A DNA stretch of 50,450 nt from Caldithrix sp. (GTDB lineage Bacteria; KSB1; UBA2214; DYKH01), in contig DYKH01000011.1 of assembly GCA_020722685.1 (NCBI GenBank), positions 18,625-69,074 of the forward strand. Reading direction: 5' to 3'. The notes below the pieces were generated by a model. That model had not been told where the DNA came from. It saw nothing but the letters and a program-made list of their open reading frames with translations, and made no database searches. This document shows, one piece after another, positions 26,981 through 35,774 of this stretch (positions are counted from its first letter, which is position 1; each line of letters opens with the position of its first letter). A program made the translations under genes and the position numbers.

Positions 26981-27775
26981 TTACAAATTGTACATGATAT
27001 CTTCGATCTTGTTTTTCAGATGGAGAAAGTCTTCCTTACGCTTGGTCTCGCGATTGCGGGGAAAGGGGATGTCGACGTCGATTTCTTGGATGATTTTGGC
27101 GGGCTTACCGCCCATGATGTAAATCTTGGTCCCTAAAAATACCGCCTGTTCGATGTCATGAGTCACCAAAATGATGGTGGATTGCAGGTTCTGCCACAGA
27201 TTGCCCACCAAGAGATCGATTTGTAATGCGGTGTCGTTATCCAAGCCGCGGTTGGGCTCATCCATCAAAATGATACCCGGATTGGCGATCAGGCTGCGGG
27301 CGATCACCACCCGCTGCAACTGTCCCCCGGACAGCTTGCCGAATTTGGCGTATTTGTGCTCGTGTCCCTCCAAGCCCACCGCTCTGATCATATTCATCGC
27401 CCGCTGCGCCGCTTCCTGTTCGGAAACACCGCGATAGAGCAAGGGCAGCATCACATTCTTGAGCACCGAATAATGCTCCAGCGCCGACGGCTCCTGAAAA
27501 ACCATGGCGATGGGAACGTTTTGCTCACGAGCCTTACCGTGAATCAGCACTTGGCCGGAAGTAGGATGGGTCAAACCGGCGATATACTTCAGAATCGTGG
27601 TTTTGCCGCAGCCGGACTTGCCGAGGATGACAATGAATTCACCCATGTCCGGGATGTTTTCGATGGTCAGATTGAGGTTCTTGATGATGAACGTCTTGCC
27701 GCCGTCAAAGCTGGTGCAGATATCTTGCAGGGAAATGACATCGGGCAGATTACTCGCCTCGACTCTATACGCCAT
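26981..27775 (-). CDS. ABC transporter ATPase, nitrate/sulfonate/taurine type
   Basis: ATG at 27775 has GGAG seven bases upstream; an ATG four codons earlier touches the permease stop (TGATG). The 264-residue ATPase carries Walker A LGKSGCGKTT (51-60), Q-loop MVFQEP, signature LSGGQLQRVVIARSL, Walker B IILMDEP and the switch His in LVTHD. It resembles SsuB/TauB/NrtD ATPases. It follows the permease with almost no gap, so both are one transcription unit with the OmpA-fused binding protein upstream. It would energise import of an unknown substrate. Confidence 0.93.
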   Translation of the reverse strand: MAYRVEASNLPDVISLQDICTSFDGGKTFIIKNLNLTIENIPDMGEFIVILGKSGCGKTTILKYIAGLTHPTSGQVLIHGKAREQNVPIAMVFQEPSALEHYSVLKNVMLPLLYRGVSEQEAAQRAMNMIRAVGLEGHEHKYAKFGKLSGGQLQRVVIARSLIANPGIILMDEPNRGLDNDTALQIDLLVGNLWQNLQSTIILVTHDIEQAVFLGTKIYIMGGKPAKIIQEIDVDIPFPRNRETKRKEDFLHLKNKIEDIMYNL

Positions 27776-27786
27776 GTCTGACTCCA

Positions 27787-28578
27787 TCAGCTATACTTGA
27801 AAGGGAAGGCTTTTCTGTCCAGCATTCGCAGCAGCAGGTCGAAGCAGTAACCGACCGCCACCATGATGAGGATGAGTGCGTACAATTTTTCCGTCTGGTT
27901 TTGGCGGAAATAAAGATTGTAGATCAGCGCGCCGATGCCGCCTTCTTGCTTGTTGATGAGCTCGACATAGACGGCGTAAGTCCAACTGATGGCGACGATA
28001 TTGACAAAGTCGCTGAATACGCGCGAGAGAACTTGCGGGATAAAAACCGTTTTGATGATCTGCCAGCGACTGGCTCCCAAAGTCTTGACGGCATCCACCA
28101 AAACCTGCGGCACCTCGCTGATGCGAAAGACGACCGCGGTAATTAAGTAGATCAAAATTGCAAAGGTGAGAAACTGGACCTTCATGAATAAGTAGATCCC
28201 AAAGGCGGCCATGAACAGAACAATGGTGGCGGTAAGAGGGATGTAGCGCGTGGCTTGCACGTAGCCGCCAAAGAGCGCGTTGAAGAGCGGATAAAGTCCG
28301 ATGAGAAAGCCGATCGGCAGGGCGATGGCCGCTCCTTCCAGCCAGCTCACCAGATTCATGAAAATGGTCAGAGACAAGTGCCGGAACATTTGATCCACAC
28401 GAATCAGCTCGGGCAGGCTGCCCAAGATGGCAAAGGGCGAGGGAATGATTTGCGGATTAAAGATCCGCAAAGTCACCGCCAGCCACCACAGCACAATGAT
28501 GCCGGCCAGGCCAAGCAAGCCGATTTGCAGGCGGGTCATCTTCGGCAACTGCCCGCGCAATTCGAATAATGATGACAT
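27787..28578 (-). CDS. ABC transporter permease, nitrate/sulfonate/taurine type
   Basis: The 263-residue protein has about six hydrophobic helices and the cytoplasmic EAA loop (DAVKTLGASRWQIIKTVFIPQ), which docks on the ATPase. This is the BPD_transp_1 fold of SsuC/TauC-like permeases. It ends one base into the possible first ATG of the ATPase gene. Upstream, a 190-base gap with nested inverted repeats separates it from the binding-protein gene. The pair would form a homodimeric channel with the ATPase. Confidence 0.93.
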   Translation of the reverse strand: MSSLFELRGQLPKMTRLQIGLLGLAGIIVLWWLAVTLRIFNPQIIPSPFAILGSLPELIRVDQMFRHLSLTIFMNLVSWLEGAAIALPIGFLIGLYPLFNALFGGYVQATRYIPLTATIVLFMAAFGIYLFMKVQFLTFAILIYLITAVVFRISEVPQVLVDAVKTLGASRWQIIKTVFIPQVLSRVFSDFVNIVAISWTYAVYVELINKQEGGIGALIYNLYFRQNQTEKLYALILIMVAVGYCFDLLLRMLDRKAFPFKYS

Positions 28579-28601
28579 GGATTAGGTCCTTAATCAATTG
28601 A

Positions 28602-28740
28602 ACATTGAAAATTGAACGTTGAATATTGATCGTTGACCTTTGGTAACCTCATCTTCCCGGAAGCTTTGAGCTTCCGGGAAAATTGTTGATCTTTTTCTAA
28701 TAGTCAATCGTCAACGTCCAACGTTCAATTATCAATAGTC
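28602..28740. repeat. Nested inverted repeats between binding-protein and permease genes
   Basis: TTCCCGGAAGC (28654-28664) and GCTTCCGGGAA (28670-28680) form a perfect 11-bp hairpin with loop TTTGA. Around it lie imperfect arms of about 34 bases, 28604-28637 (ATTGAAAATTGAACGTTG core) and 28702-28740 (CAACGTTCAATTATCAAT core). On the minus strand there is no T-run after the hairpin, so a stabilising or attenuating stem is likelier than a terminator. Confidence 0.7.
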
Positions 28741-28768
28741 AGCTCAACGGCGCTCGCGGATTTCGGAT

Positions 28769-30265
28769 TTATAGCAGCGAGCATTCCGCCCTGCGATTCA
28801 ACGCCCGTCCCTCCTCGCTCTCGTTGGAAGCCACCGGCTGATCCGGCCCTTTGCCGTCATAGACAAACTGGTTGGCGCTCAGCCCGTAGGTCTCGATGAA
28901 AAAATCGACGATGGATTTGGCGCGGCGCTTGGACAGCTCGAGGTTGTATTCTCTGCCGCCGATATTGTCCGTATGCCCGACAATGCGGAAGCGGGAGTTG
29001 GCGTTCATAGCGACGATCTTGCCGTACTCGTTTTTCAGCTTCAGCTTTTCCGTGGGCCGCAACACCGCCGAGTTGAAATCATAATTGACCCGCACGATTT
29101 TGGTAGCGACCGCCGGTTTGGCCAGCATTTCACTCGTCGGCGGCGTAAAGGTCGCCGGCGCTTGCGCCAGATGCTGCGGACCACTAAGAGTAATAGCGCT
29201 GATGATGCTCACGTCGGAAACGCCCCGCCAGCGCGGCAAGCTGGGCGAAGCCAAGCCCAGTTCTTGGTAAGCCTTGCAAGCCTCGTCATAAACCATTTCC
29301 GCGGTGACGCCTTTGAAGCTCGGATTGAGACCAAAGAAAGCTACATTGTCGCCATAAGTGGCAAAGCGGACATTGCCGAAGGTTTGCAGCCAATAGTCCT
29401 CGGTGGTGCCGCTGTAACCGGCGGTCATGACTTTCGCCGCTTTAACTCGCGCAGCTTCGCTGGTGTTCAGCTCAGCGGCGGCTTTCATCCAGCCTTCGAT
29501 GAATGCTTTAACGTCATTACGCCGCTTGTCCAGCAGCTCTTGGCCGGCGAACATGATGCCGAACAGCATTTCCGAGGATTCCTTGGTGCTTTTCAAGACG
29601 TGTGCTCCGGGCACGCGATTACGAACGCCGACGTCATCAGGGGACCAGCCCACAGCGGCATCTAGTTGGCCGGTCTCAAAGGCCTTGAATACCTGCGGCA
29701 CTTCCATGAACTCGATGCCCTGAACATTCTGCATGTTCATGTTGGCGGCCTTGAGGATGTTCAGCAAAAACCACTGCGAGGGCGTGCCGGGCACATAACC
29801 GACTTTGCGTCCGGCCAAATCCGCGACCGACTGCACCTCGGACGAAGCCACGATCACGTCTGCACCTTGTGACTTGTCAGTAAGGTAAAAAACTCTGGGA
29901 TTGAAGGAGAGCAGCTCCTGCAAGCCGATGGGGTAGGAATCAACAGTTAGCACCAGAATGTCAAGCTGGCCGGTTTTCCACGCTTGCACGGCATCCGGGA
30001 TGACGTCCATCACCGTGAACTTGACTTTCAGGCCATAGTCCTTGACGTAGCGTGAGTCGGGATTGGGCGACATGCCATTGTTAAAATACGGCCCGGGCGC
30101 CATGCCAGAGTAGGTGACCAAATGCACCCGCAGCTCAGTGCTGCCGCCGGGCAAATATTTGTAAGCGACATAACCAACAACCGCAACGATTATGATACCA
30201 ATCAGAATCTTGGCAAACGGCGTCAACCCTCCCCTGGATTCCTTAGCCGCAAATTGGTCGGCCAT
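28769..30265 (-). CDS. Membrane-tethered ABC substrate-binding protein fused to an OmpA domain
   Basis: ATG at 30265 follows AAGGAGG. The 498-residue protein lacks a cleavable signal. A single helix at about 17-36 after a basic, glycine-rich N-terminus would place the rest in the periplasm. Residues 45-340 match SsuA/NMT1-type binding proteins (AWKTGQLDILVLTVDSYP, GRKVGYVPGTPSQWFLLNIL, FETGQLDAAVGWSPDD). Residues 388-498 are an OmpA-like peptidoglycan-binding domain with DFNSA, GHTDN (430-434), LSKRRAKSI (Asp432, Arg448) and NRRAE. The two parts are joined by an Ala/Pro-rich linker (about 365-385). It is encoded upstream of the permease and ATPase. It would bind a small anionic or amine solute while holding on to the cell wall. 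Confidence 0.9.
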   Translation of the reverse strand: MADQFAAKESRGGLTPFAKILIGIIIVAVVGYVAYKYLPGGSTELRVHLVTYSGMAPGPYFNNGMSPNPDSRYVKDYGLKVKFTVMDVIPDAVQAWKTGQLDILVLTVDSYPIGLQELLSFNPRVFYLTDKSQGADVIVASSEVQSVADLAGRKVGYVPGTPSQWFLLNILKAANMNMQNVQGIEFMEVPQVFKAFETGQLDAAVGWSPDDVGVRNRVPGAHVLKSTKESSEMLFGIMFAGQELLDKRRNDVKAFIEGWMKAAAELNTSEAARVKAAKVMTAGYSGTTEDYWLQTFGNVRFATYGDNVAFFGLNPSFKGVTAEMVYDEACKAYQELGLASPSLPRWRGVSDVSIISAITLSGPQHLAQAPATFTPPTSEMLAKPAVATKIVRVNYDFNSAVLRPTEKLKLKNEYGKIVAMNANSRFRIVGHTDNIGGREYNLELSKRRAKSIVDFFIETYGLSANQFVYDGKGPDQPVASNESEEGRALNRRAECSLL

Positions 30266-30629
30266 GACAATACCTCCTTATTGACAAAATGATTTTGTGT
30301 ACAAACTCTACTCAAACCTTGAAGCACGCAAAACGTGAATGATTACAGGGATGAACAGTTTTCAAAATTTCCTTTGACCGGATGACCGGATTGCACGGAT
30401 TTACAGGATATTCCGTGATTGTTTTGTCTTAAAAGCAGCGGCAGCAGCCCTTTCTGTTAAGCTTAGCCATAGATTAGGAAGGCTTTTTGTTTGCAGCGCT
30501 CGTCGTGGGATTGGCCAAGCACCAATTCGAGTGAATTGATCCTGTTCATCCTTGCCATCCAGTTATCCTGTCTTGCTAAGCCTCACCGTGATCGCATACA
30601 TTAGGACCACCTCATTCTGGACCGCGATT
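30266..30629. other. Intergenic stretch with dispersed repeat fragments
   Basis: No gene is seen. ACAAAAT-G-ATTTTGT at 30284-30298 is a perfect short palindrome just upstream of the binding-protein ribosome site and could be an operator. GATTACAGGGATGAACAG and GGATGACCGGATTGCACGG (about 30341-30400) are answered by the complementary GATCCTGTTCATCC and CAGTTATCCTGTC near 30538-30571, so the gap looks like an eroded intergenic inverted repeat. A promoter may lie here, but none is clear. Confidence 0.5.
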
Positions 30630-31736
30630 CTACCAACCGTATTTCTTTTTCTCTGCACCTTGTGCGCCCTGAACAGGAACCAGTTCTCGCTTGTCGCTGG
30701 TGACGATGGCAAATGCCTGATTCTTGTCGCCGGTGGAAAGCGCTTGTCCGGCCTTGCCCATATTTTCCGCCTGCTCCATCAACTGCTCGCTGGCCTGATC
30801 CCATTGGTCGAGGGTCTTCATCATGCTGTCCTCGCTGACCAGGTCGTGTAGCTCCGGCTCGGCCAAGAACTGCGGAGCGACTTGCATGAATCGGTCGACT
30901 TGACCGGTGAACAAGGCGATTTGGCTTTGCACGTATTTTACCGACTGTTCGTAGATGTCCGAGCGCGGATCTCCGCCCAGAGCGCTGGAAGTTGCTTGCG
31001 TCGCTTTGGCCATGGCTTGGGCTTCCCGATAATCGGCCGAGAGCGTATCGGCAAAAAATTTCGTCTTGTCGCGGTAGAACTCGAATGCCTGTTGCATCTT
31101 TTTCATGATTTGACAGTACTTCTCCGCCCGCTCGAAGCGTTTTTCCGACTTGTCCAGATTCGTTTGCAACATGCCGGCTTCGCTGCTGATCTTTTGAAAC
31201 TGGTAGCGCTTATCTTCGTCAGACCATCTTTCATTCTTGAAAAAGCGATTCTTCAAGGTCTCCGCCTGCTGAATCCGCTCGCGGATTTGCGTCTTGTAAT
31301 TCTCGATGTTCTGCTTGATCTCATTACGGATGCCGTAGACGTGGTCGGCCGCGTTCGAGATCGTTTGCAGCTTTTCGCCGAGGTATTCGTTGACGTAGGC
31401 ATAGATGATGTCCAGCGGTCCGGACTTGATCATCAGCATGGTGAATTTGCGATAAAACTTGGCCCGCCAATACCAGAGGATGGCGCGAAACCTCTTGCTG
31501 GAGAACAAGAACCAGAGAATGGCTGCCAGACCTACAAGGGCGCCCAAGACCACCATTTTACCGACGATGGTGATGGCCATATTCAGCAACTGAATGATGA
31601 AAGGCGCCGCGGCATAAAATCCGAGCGCCAGTGCGGCAAGGATCAATAGCATGCCGAAATTACCCCAAGCTTTTTCTTTCTTGGAAATGAACGCGCCGAC
31701 CTTGTCAGCGCCGGGCAGGGTAGGTAAGCTCTCCAT
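30630..31736 (-). CDS. Membrane-anchored coiled-coil protein of unknown function
   Basis: ATG at 31736 follows GGAGGAA. The 368-residue protein has two hydrophobic helices (about 28-50 and 58-79), a basic juxtamembrane segment (SSKRFRAILWYWRAKFYRKF) and then a long charged, helix-forming region (about 115-265) with coiled-coil heptads (IRERIQQAETLKNRF, NLDKSEKRFERAEKY). The C-terminal 70 residues are Gln/Ala-rich. The basic patch suggests that the helical part is cytoplasmic. I do not recognise the family. Its position directly upstream of the OmpA-fused binding protein and downstream of another coiled-coil gene suggests a structural or regulatory partner of the transporter. Confidence 0.85.
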   Translation of the reverse strand: MESLPTLPGADKVGAFISKKEKAWGNFGMLLILAALALGFYAAAPFIIQLLNMAITIVGKMVVLGALVGLAAILWFLFSSKRFRAILWYWRAKFYRKFTMLMIKSGPLDIIYAYVNEYLGEKLQTISNAADHVYGIRNEIKQNIENYKTQIRERIQQAETLKNRFFKNERWSDEDKRYQFQKISSEAGMLQTNLDKSEKRFERAEKYCQIMKKMQQAFEFYRDKTKFFADTLSADYREAQAMAKATQATSSALGGDPRSDIYEQSVKYVQSQIALFTGQVDRFMQVAPQFLAEPELHDLVSEDSMMKTLDQWDQASEQLMEQAENMGKAGQALSTGDKNQAFAIVTSDKRELVPVQGAQGAEKKKYGW

Positions 31737-31795
31737 TGTGATTCCTCCGAATTATTGCGTCCCTACAAAGTAAGGTTTTTGCTTCCTCATGTTTG

Positions 31796-31842
31796 ACAGG
31801 CAATCTCGTTCCTAAACTGAGATGGGGAGCGAGGTTGCCTGT
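31796..31842. repeat. Imperfect inverted repeat
   Basis: ACAGGCAATCTCGTTCC (31796-31812) pairs with GGAGCGAGGTTGCCTGT (31826-31842) with two mismatches in 17. It lies between the two coiled-coil genes. It may be an mRNA hairpin or a small dispersed repeat. Confidence 0.55.
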
Positions 31843-31929
31843 GCGCGAAGGTCTTCTTGGCGCACATTCGCGCTTTGAGACCCCTTTGGTTATGGGTTGT
31901 CCAAAAACGATGGGGTTTTCGCTCAGGTG

Positions 31930-32676
31930 CTATTTGACATCCTTCAATCGGCTGACCAGCTCGTTTTTCAGTTTTTCTAATCGCTGCACATGCGCCTCAA
32001 GGGCGGCATTGAACTGCGATTCGCGATCGGTTTTCTTCTTTTCCAATTGTTGCATCTCGTTTTCCGATGTCACCCTTTGGGTGATGAATTGTGCCCGCTC
32101 GTCCTCCAACTTTTTTTTCTCCGCATTTTTAGCCGCCAAGAAGCTTTCCAGTTCCTGTTGCAACGCCTGCAAGCGACTCTCACGGCTCTTGACGTTTTGA
32201 TTGATGTCCTCCACTTTTTTGCGCAGAGCCTCCACGTTGCTCTGGAAGCTTTGCTCATTCTGCAAAGAGAATTCGCGCTTTTCTGCATCCAGAACGTCGT
32301 TCATCTTGCTCACCGACTTGATCAGAGCGGAGGGCGTCAGCGATTGGTTGCGGGCTTTGAGCGCGGTTTGGGCGGCATGAAAAGCCAATTGATAGCGCGT
32401 CGTTTCATCTAGATTGGCGAATTTCTCATTGATGACCGACAACTGGCTGTAAAACTCATTGAACTCCGGAGGCGTTGCTTTGGCAAGTTCTCTTTCGATG
32501 GCGCTGTAAAACTCGTGATTGACCTCCGCCGGCGGACTGCTTACGGTTGGGGCGACGGACATCGTCAACGGCTCCAGAGTGTAAACCGGTTGCGGCGACA
32601 ACTCTTGTTGTTGAGCTTCCTGTTCTTTCCAGAAAAGGCCGATGGTCGCTTTCTTGAGCTTTTTCAGATTCGCCAT
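31930..32676 (-). CDS. Soluble coiled-coil protein of unknown function
   Basis: The 248-residue protein starts at ATG 32676 with GGAG upstream. Residues 1-70 are Gln/Pro-rich and low-complexity; 75-130 look like a small helical domain (FYSQLSVINEKFANLDETTRY region); 130-245 are one long charged coiled coil with repeated Leu/Glu/Lys heptads (LQALQQELESFLAAKNAEKK). No signal peptide or membrane helix is present, so it is probably cytoplasmic. It heads the putative operon of membrane coiled coil, OmpA-fused binding protein, permease and ATPase. It may bind the membrane coiled-coil partner; this is inference only. Confidence 0.8.
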   Translation of the reverse strand: MANLKKLKKATIGLFWKEQEAQQQELSPQPVYTLEPLTMSVAPTVSSPPAEVNHEFYSAIERELAKATPPEFNEFYSQLSVINEKFANLDETTRYQLAFHAAQTALKARNQSLTPSALIKSVSKMNDVLDAEKREFSLQNEQSFQSNVEALRKKVEDINQNVKSRESRLQALQQELESFLAAKNAEKKKLEDERAQFITQRVTSENEMQQLEKKKTDRESQFNAALEAHVQRLEKLKNELVSRLKDVK

Positions 32677-32962
32677 GGGATTGGCTCCATTGAGTTGGGT
32701 CGATTACGGTAAAAAGTAGCAAATTATATTCAAAGGAACAAGTATAGATTTACACTCGATGCCGCCACAAAACAACGCGACAATCACCCGACAGGGGCAT
32801 TGGGGCGCCGCGCTCGCCGGCAGAATTCCGCCCAGGGTCGTTGCGAGATGATGGACTGAGTCAGGCGAAAATCGGGAACGAGGCAGCAGAATCCGTCAGC
32901 GCAGACCCTAAGCAGCTTGCTCAATAATTTGAGATACTAATACGAGGATCAACCGTTTTGTT

Positions 32963-35686
32963 TCACCTCGCCTTTTGCTGATTGCGCTCCTGATGACTCT
33001 TGCGAAAGTCATCCTCATTGTCGATCTGCGGTGACTCCTTTAGCGACTCCCAGCGAAATTCGACATCATAGGGATCCAGCGCCTTTTGCGGATCGAAAAT
33101 GCGCTTGTCCACCATTTCTGCGACGTACGGAGTGAAATCTGGCTTGTCGGTGAAAAAGTCTTGTAGCAAACTGGCAGCAGCATCGAACTGATTGAGCGGC
33201 TTGACATCGAGAATCAGGTAAATGGTTTTCAGGATGGCGCCAAAGTTGGCGTGGGTGTGAGAAACGTAGCCTCGCTTCACATAGGGACTGATGACCATGA
33301 GCAGCGACCGGTGCGCGTCCACGTGATCTACGCCGGATTGGGCGTCATCCTCAGTAATCATGATGAGCATTTCTTTCCACCATGGAGTCCGACAAAGAAT
33401 CTGCAGCACCCTCCCCACTGCCAGGTCGTTATCGGCCATGTAGGATTCGAGGAAAGGATAGCCGTCTTGAGGGCGCTCGCCGGAGCCGTGATCGTTGGGA
33501 ATCATCATGGTGATCAACTGCGGAAATTCCTCTTTGCCGGACAGCCACTTTTCTTTCAGTTCTTCCTCAAACATATCAATGCGGAATTGATCCGGCACGC
33601 TGGTGTTAAAAGTGGCGAACTTGCGCGAGGTGCGTTCCCACAAGGGCTTGGGCATAGGAAATAATACGCCCATTTTGACGCCAGTGAATTTGTGCCATTG
33701 CTCCTCGGCAGAGGCCGAGAACTCAAAGCCAAGACCAAAATTGAAATAGTTGACGCCGTTGCGCGCCAAATGCTCCCACATCCCGCCGGCTTCGTTATAA
33801 TCTTCGGGATAGACGGCTCCAGCAGCACCGGCCACGTATTTTCTTCCCGGTGCGGAACTGAACACCTTCTCGGTCTTTTTCGTCGCGCCATTGGCTTCCA
33901 CCCACTCGTTTGGATAAGTGCCCACCATCCAGCGATGCCCATGCAAGGACGCATCCGAGTCGCAATAGAAATTGTCGCTGATGGCAAACTCGCGGGCGAT
34001 TTTTAGATGATTCGGCATCACTGTCACATTCTCCACGACCGTGGAGCCGCTTTTGTTCTTCACCGTGTTACCAGCTCCAAAGCGAGCCAGAGTCGGATCA
34101 CCGCGCCCATTTTTCACCTGGCCGAATACCTCGTCATAGGTGCGGTTCTCTTTGGTGATGTAGACAATGTGCTTGATCGGACTGGAACGTAAACCCGGCG
34201 CCGGCGGCAGCGGATTCTTGCCGTCATCGGTTACCTTAACAGCGCGAAAGGTATTGTCACGCACCCGCTGGGTCGTTGTCTTGAGATCGAGCTTTTGCAG
34301 ATCGATCTTTTCGAATGACCCCAACATGATGTCGCCTACATAGGTTCCTTGAACGGGGGCGATAAAGCCCTGTCCGCCGTTTGGCCCAGAGCCGTAACCG
34401 CGGGCGGTCGCAACATACAGCGTTCGATCATCCGGCGAAACTTGCACTTTGGTGGGGAACCAACCGGTGGGAATATAGCCCAAAACTTTCTCGCTTGCCG
34501 TCTCCACGACCGCCACGGCATTCAAGGTGCTCAAGGCGATGTACAATCTCGATTCATCATGGCTCAATACCAGGCCAAAAGGCAGCAATCCTCGATAGGC
34601 ATCTATCGCCGGATCGATGGTAAGCTGGATCGTGGAAACGACCTTGCCTGTTTGCGGATTGAGCACCGAGATATTATCATTGGTCGCATTGCTCACAAAA
34701 ACCTTTTTGGAGCCGGCAGCGATAGAGTTGGGACTGGCGCCACCCACGACCTCCAAGCCATTGACCATCTCGCCCATGCGATAGCCGGTTTTCTCCTTGG
34801 CGATGACCTGGTTGTTGGTCAAGTTGATTGTCCAAACCGAAACGGCCTCCGGCACGTGCGGGCTGCCAAGCGGGGGAAAGGGAATCCCATTGATGGTGAT
34901 CCCTTCCTCCGCTTCCTTGGAGGGTATGGCGTAAACCGGAAAGTCAACGCCTTTTTGTTCCAGATTTTTTTCGTTGAGTCCCGGCGCCAACGGATAGTCG
35001 TACACGCCCACGTTCGCTACGTAGGCTTTGCTGCCATCCGGAGAGATACCCAAGCCAAAGGGGAAACGGCCGACCGGAATGCTGTGGAGGACCTTTTCGG
35101 ATTTTACATCAAGGATGACGAAGCGAAAGTTGAATTGATCGAGGATGTAGAGCCTGTTTTCGTCCGGTGACAGGACGAGGTCGCCGACAAAGCTGTCCTC
35201 CCAATTCCTGCCGGCGTTGCTGCCGTTGAGCGAAATGCGTTTGATGCTTGTCTTTGTCTTTAGGTCAAAGACGATTATGTCGCCGCTGTCGCCGCCGCTG
35301 AGATAAGCAAGCGAGTCGTGCTTACGAATGGCGGCCCCCATGAAGGAGCCTTTCTTAGCAAAGGGATTGGGAAGCTTGCCGTCATAGCTCGGCAAGCGCA
35401 GGGCGTTTTGCGGATTGGCGGTCTCGATCACCGTCAAAACATTATCATGCACGGCCAGAGCAATGGAACCATCCGAGGACAAAGCCAAGCCAAAAGGATC
35501 GTGGGTGATGCGGGTAACTTGTCCGGCAGGCGTCACGGTTCGCCCGCTGGGAATGACACTCTCGCCGGCCAACTTTAGCTCGCAATAACGGTCCCTCGCC
35601 GGCGGTTGAATGGTGTCGATGGTCTTGGCCGCGGCGCCGGATATGACGGCAAAAAGAAAGCCTATCGTAAAGAATTTATGAAACAT
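32963..35686 (-). CDS. Secreted YVTN beta-propeller / phosphoesterase fusion
   Basis: ATG at 35686 follows AAGGAGATA. The 907-residue protein has a signal peptide (to about residue 20, GAAA|KT). Residues 60-460 contain YVTN-type propeller blades (SPDENRLYILDQ, SPDGSKAYVANVG, SPDDRTLYVATARG). Residues about 505-870 form an alkaline-phosphatase-superfamily phosphoesterase with KENRTYDEVFG, DNFYCDSDASLHGHRW, PNDHGSG and EDDAQSGVDHVDAHR, the metal-site residues of the phospholipase C/AcpA-type family. It is probably periplasmic or surface-exposed, releasing phosphate from organic esters or lipids. The fusion is common in environmental bacteria. Downstream of it a 286-base gap shows no gene. Confidence 0.9.
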   Translation of the reverse strand: MFHKFFTIGFLFAVISGAAAKTIDTIQPPARDRYCELKLAGESVIPSGRTVTPAGQVTRITHDPFGLALSSDGSIALAVHDNVLTVIETANPQNALRLPSYDGKLPNPFAKKGSFMGAAIRKHDSLAYLSGGDSGDIIVFDLKTKTSIKRISLNGSNAGRNWEDSFVGDLVLSPDENRLYILDQFNFRFVILDVKSEKVLHSIPVGRFPFGLGISPDGSKAYVANVGVYDYPLAPGLNEKNLEQKGVDFPVYAIPSKEAEEGITINGIPFPPLGSPHVPEAVSVWTINLTNNQVIAKEKTGYRMGEMVNGLEVVGGASPNSIAAGSKKVFVSNATNDNISVLNPQTGKVVSTIQLTIDPAIDAYRGLLPFGLVLSHDESRLYIALSTLNAVAVVETASEKVLGYIPTGWFPTKVQVSPDDRTLYVATARGYGSGPNGGQGFIAPVQGTYVGDIMLGSFEKIDLQKLDLKTTTQRVRDNTFRAVKVTDDGKNPLPPAPGLRSSPIKHIVYITKENRTYDEVFGQVKNGRGDPTLARFGAGNTVKNKSGSTVVENVTVMPNHLKIAREFAISDNFYCDSDASLHGHRWMVGTYPNEWVEANGATKKTEKVFSSAPGRKYVAGAAGAVYPEDYNEAGGMWEHLARNGVNYFNFGLGFEFSASAEEQWHKFTGVKMGVLFPMPKPLWERTSRKFATFNTSVPDQFRIDMFEEELKEKWLSGKEEFPQLITMMIPNDHGSGERPQDGYPFLESYMADNDLAVGRVLQILCRTPWWKEMLIMITEDDAQSGVDHVDAHRSLLMVISPYVKRGYVSHTHANFGAILKTIYLILDVKPLNQFDAAASLLQDFFTDKPDFTPYVAEMVDKRIFDPQKALDPYDVEFRWESLKESPQIDNEDDFRKSHQERNQQKAR

Positions 35687-35774
35687 GTTATATCTCCTTA
35701 CTGAACAGAGTGCAGATAATTTTCTTTCCTGACTGCTGGCCGCCGCTGACGGCTAACTGCCTACTCCTTCATGC

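Noticed and set aside
28255..28569. Plus-strand open frame opposite the ABC permease
   Set aside because: Antisense to strongly conserved coding sequence, rich in His/Gln from reversed hydrophobic codons.
28769..32676. Zorya-like defence system, because of OmpA, membrane helices and coiled coils
   Set aside because: No MotA/TolQ-like ZorA features, no ZorB-type short OmpA partner and no helicase or nuclease subunits; the OmpA protein is clearly a solute-binding fusion.
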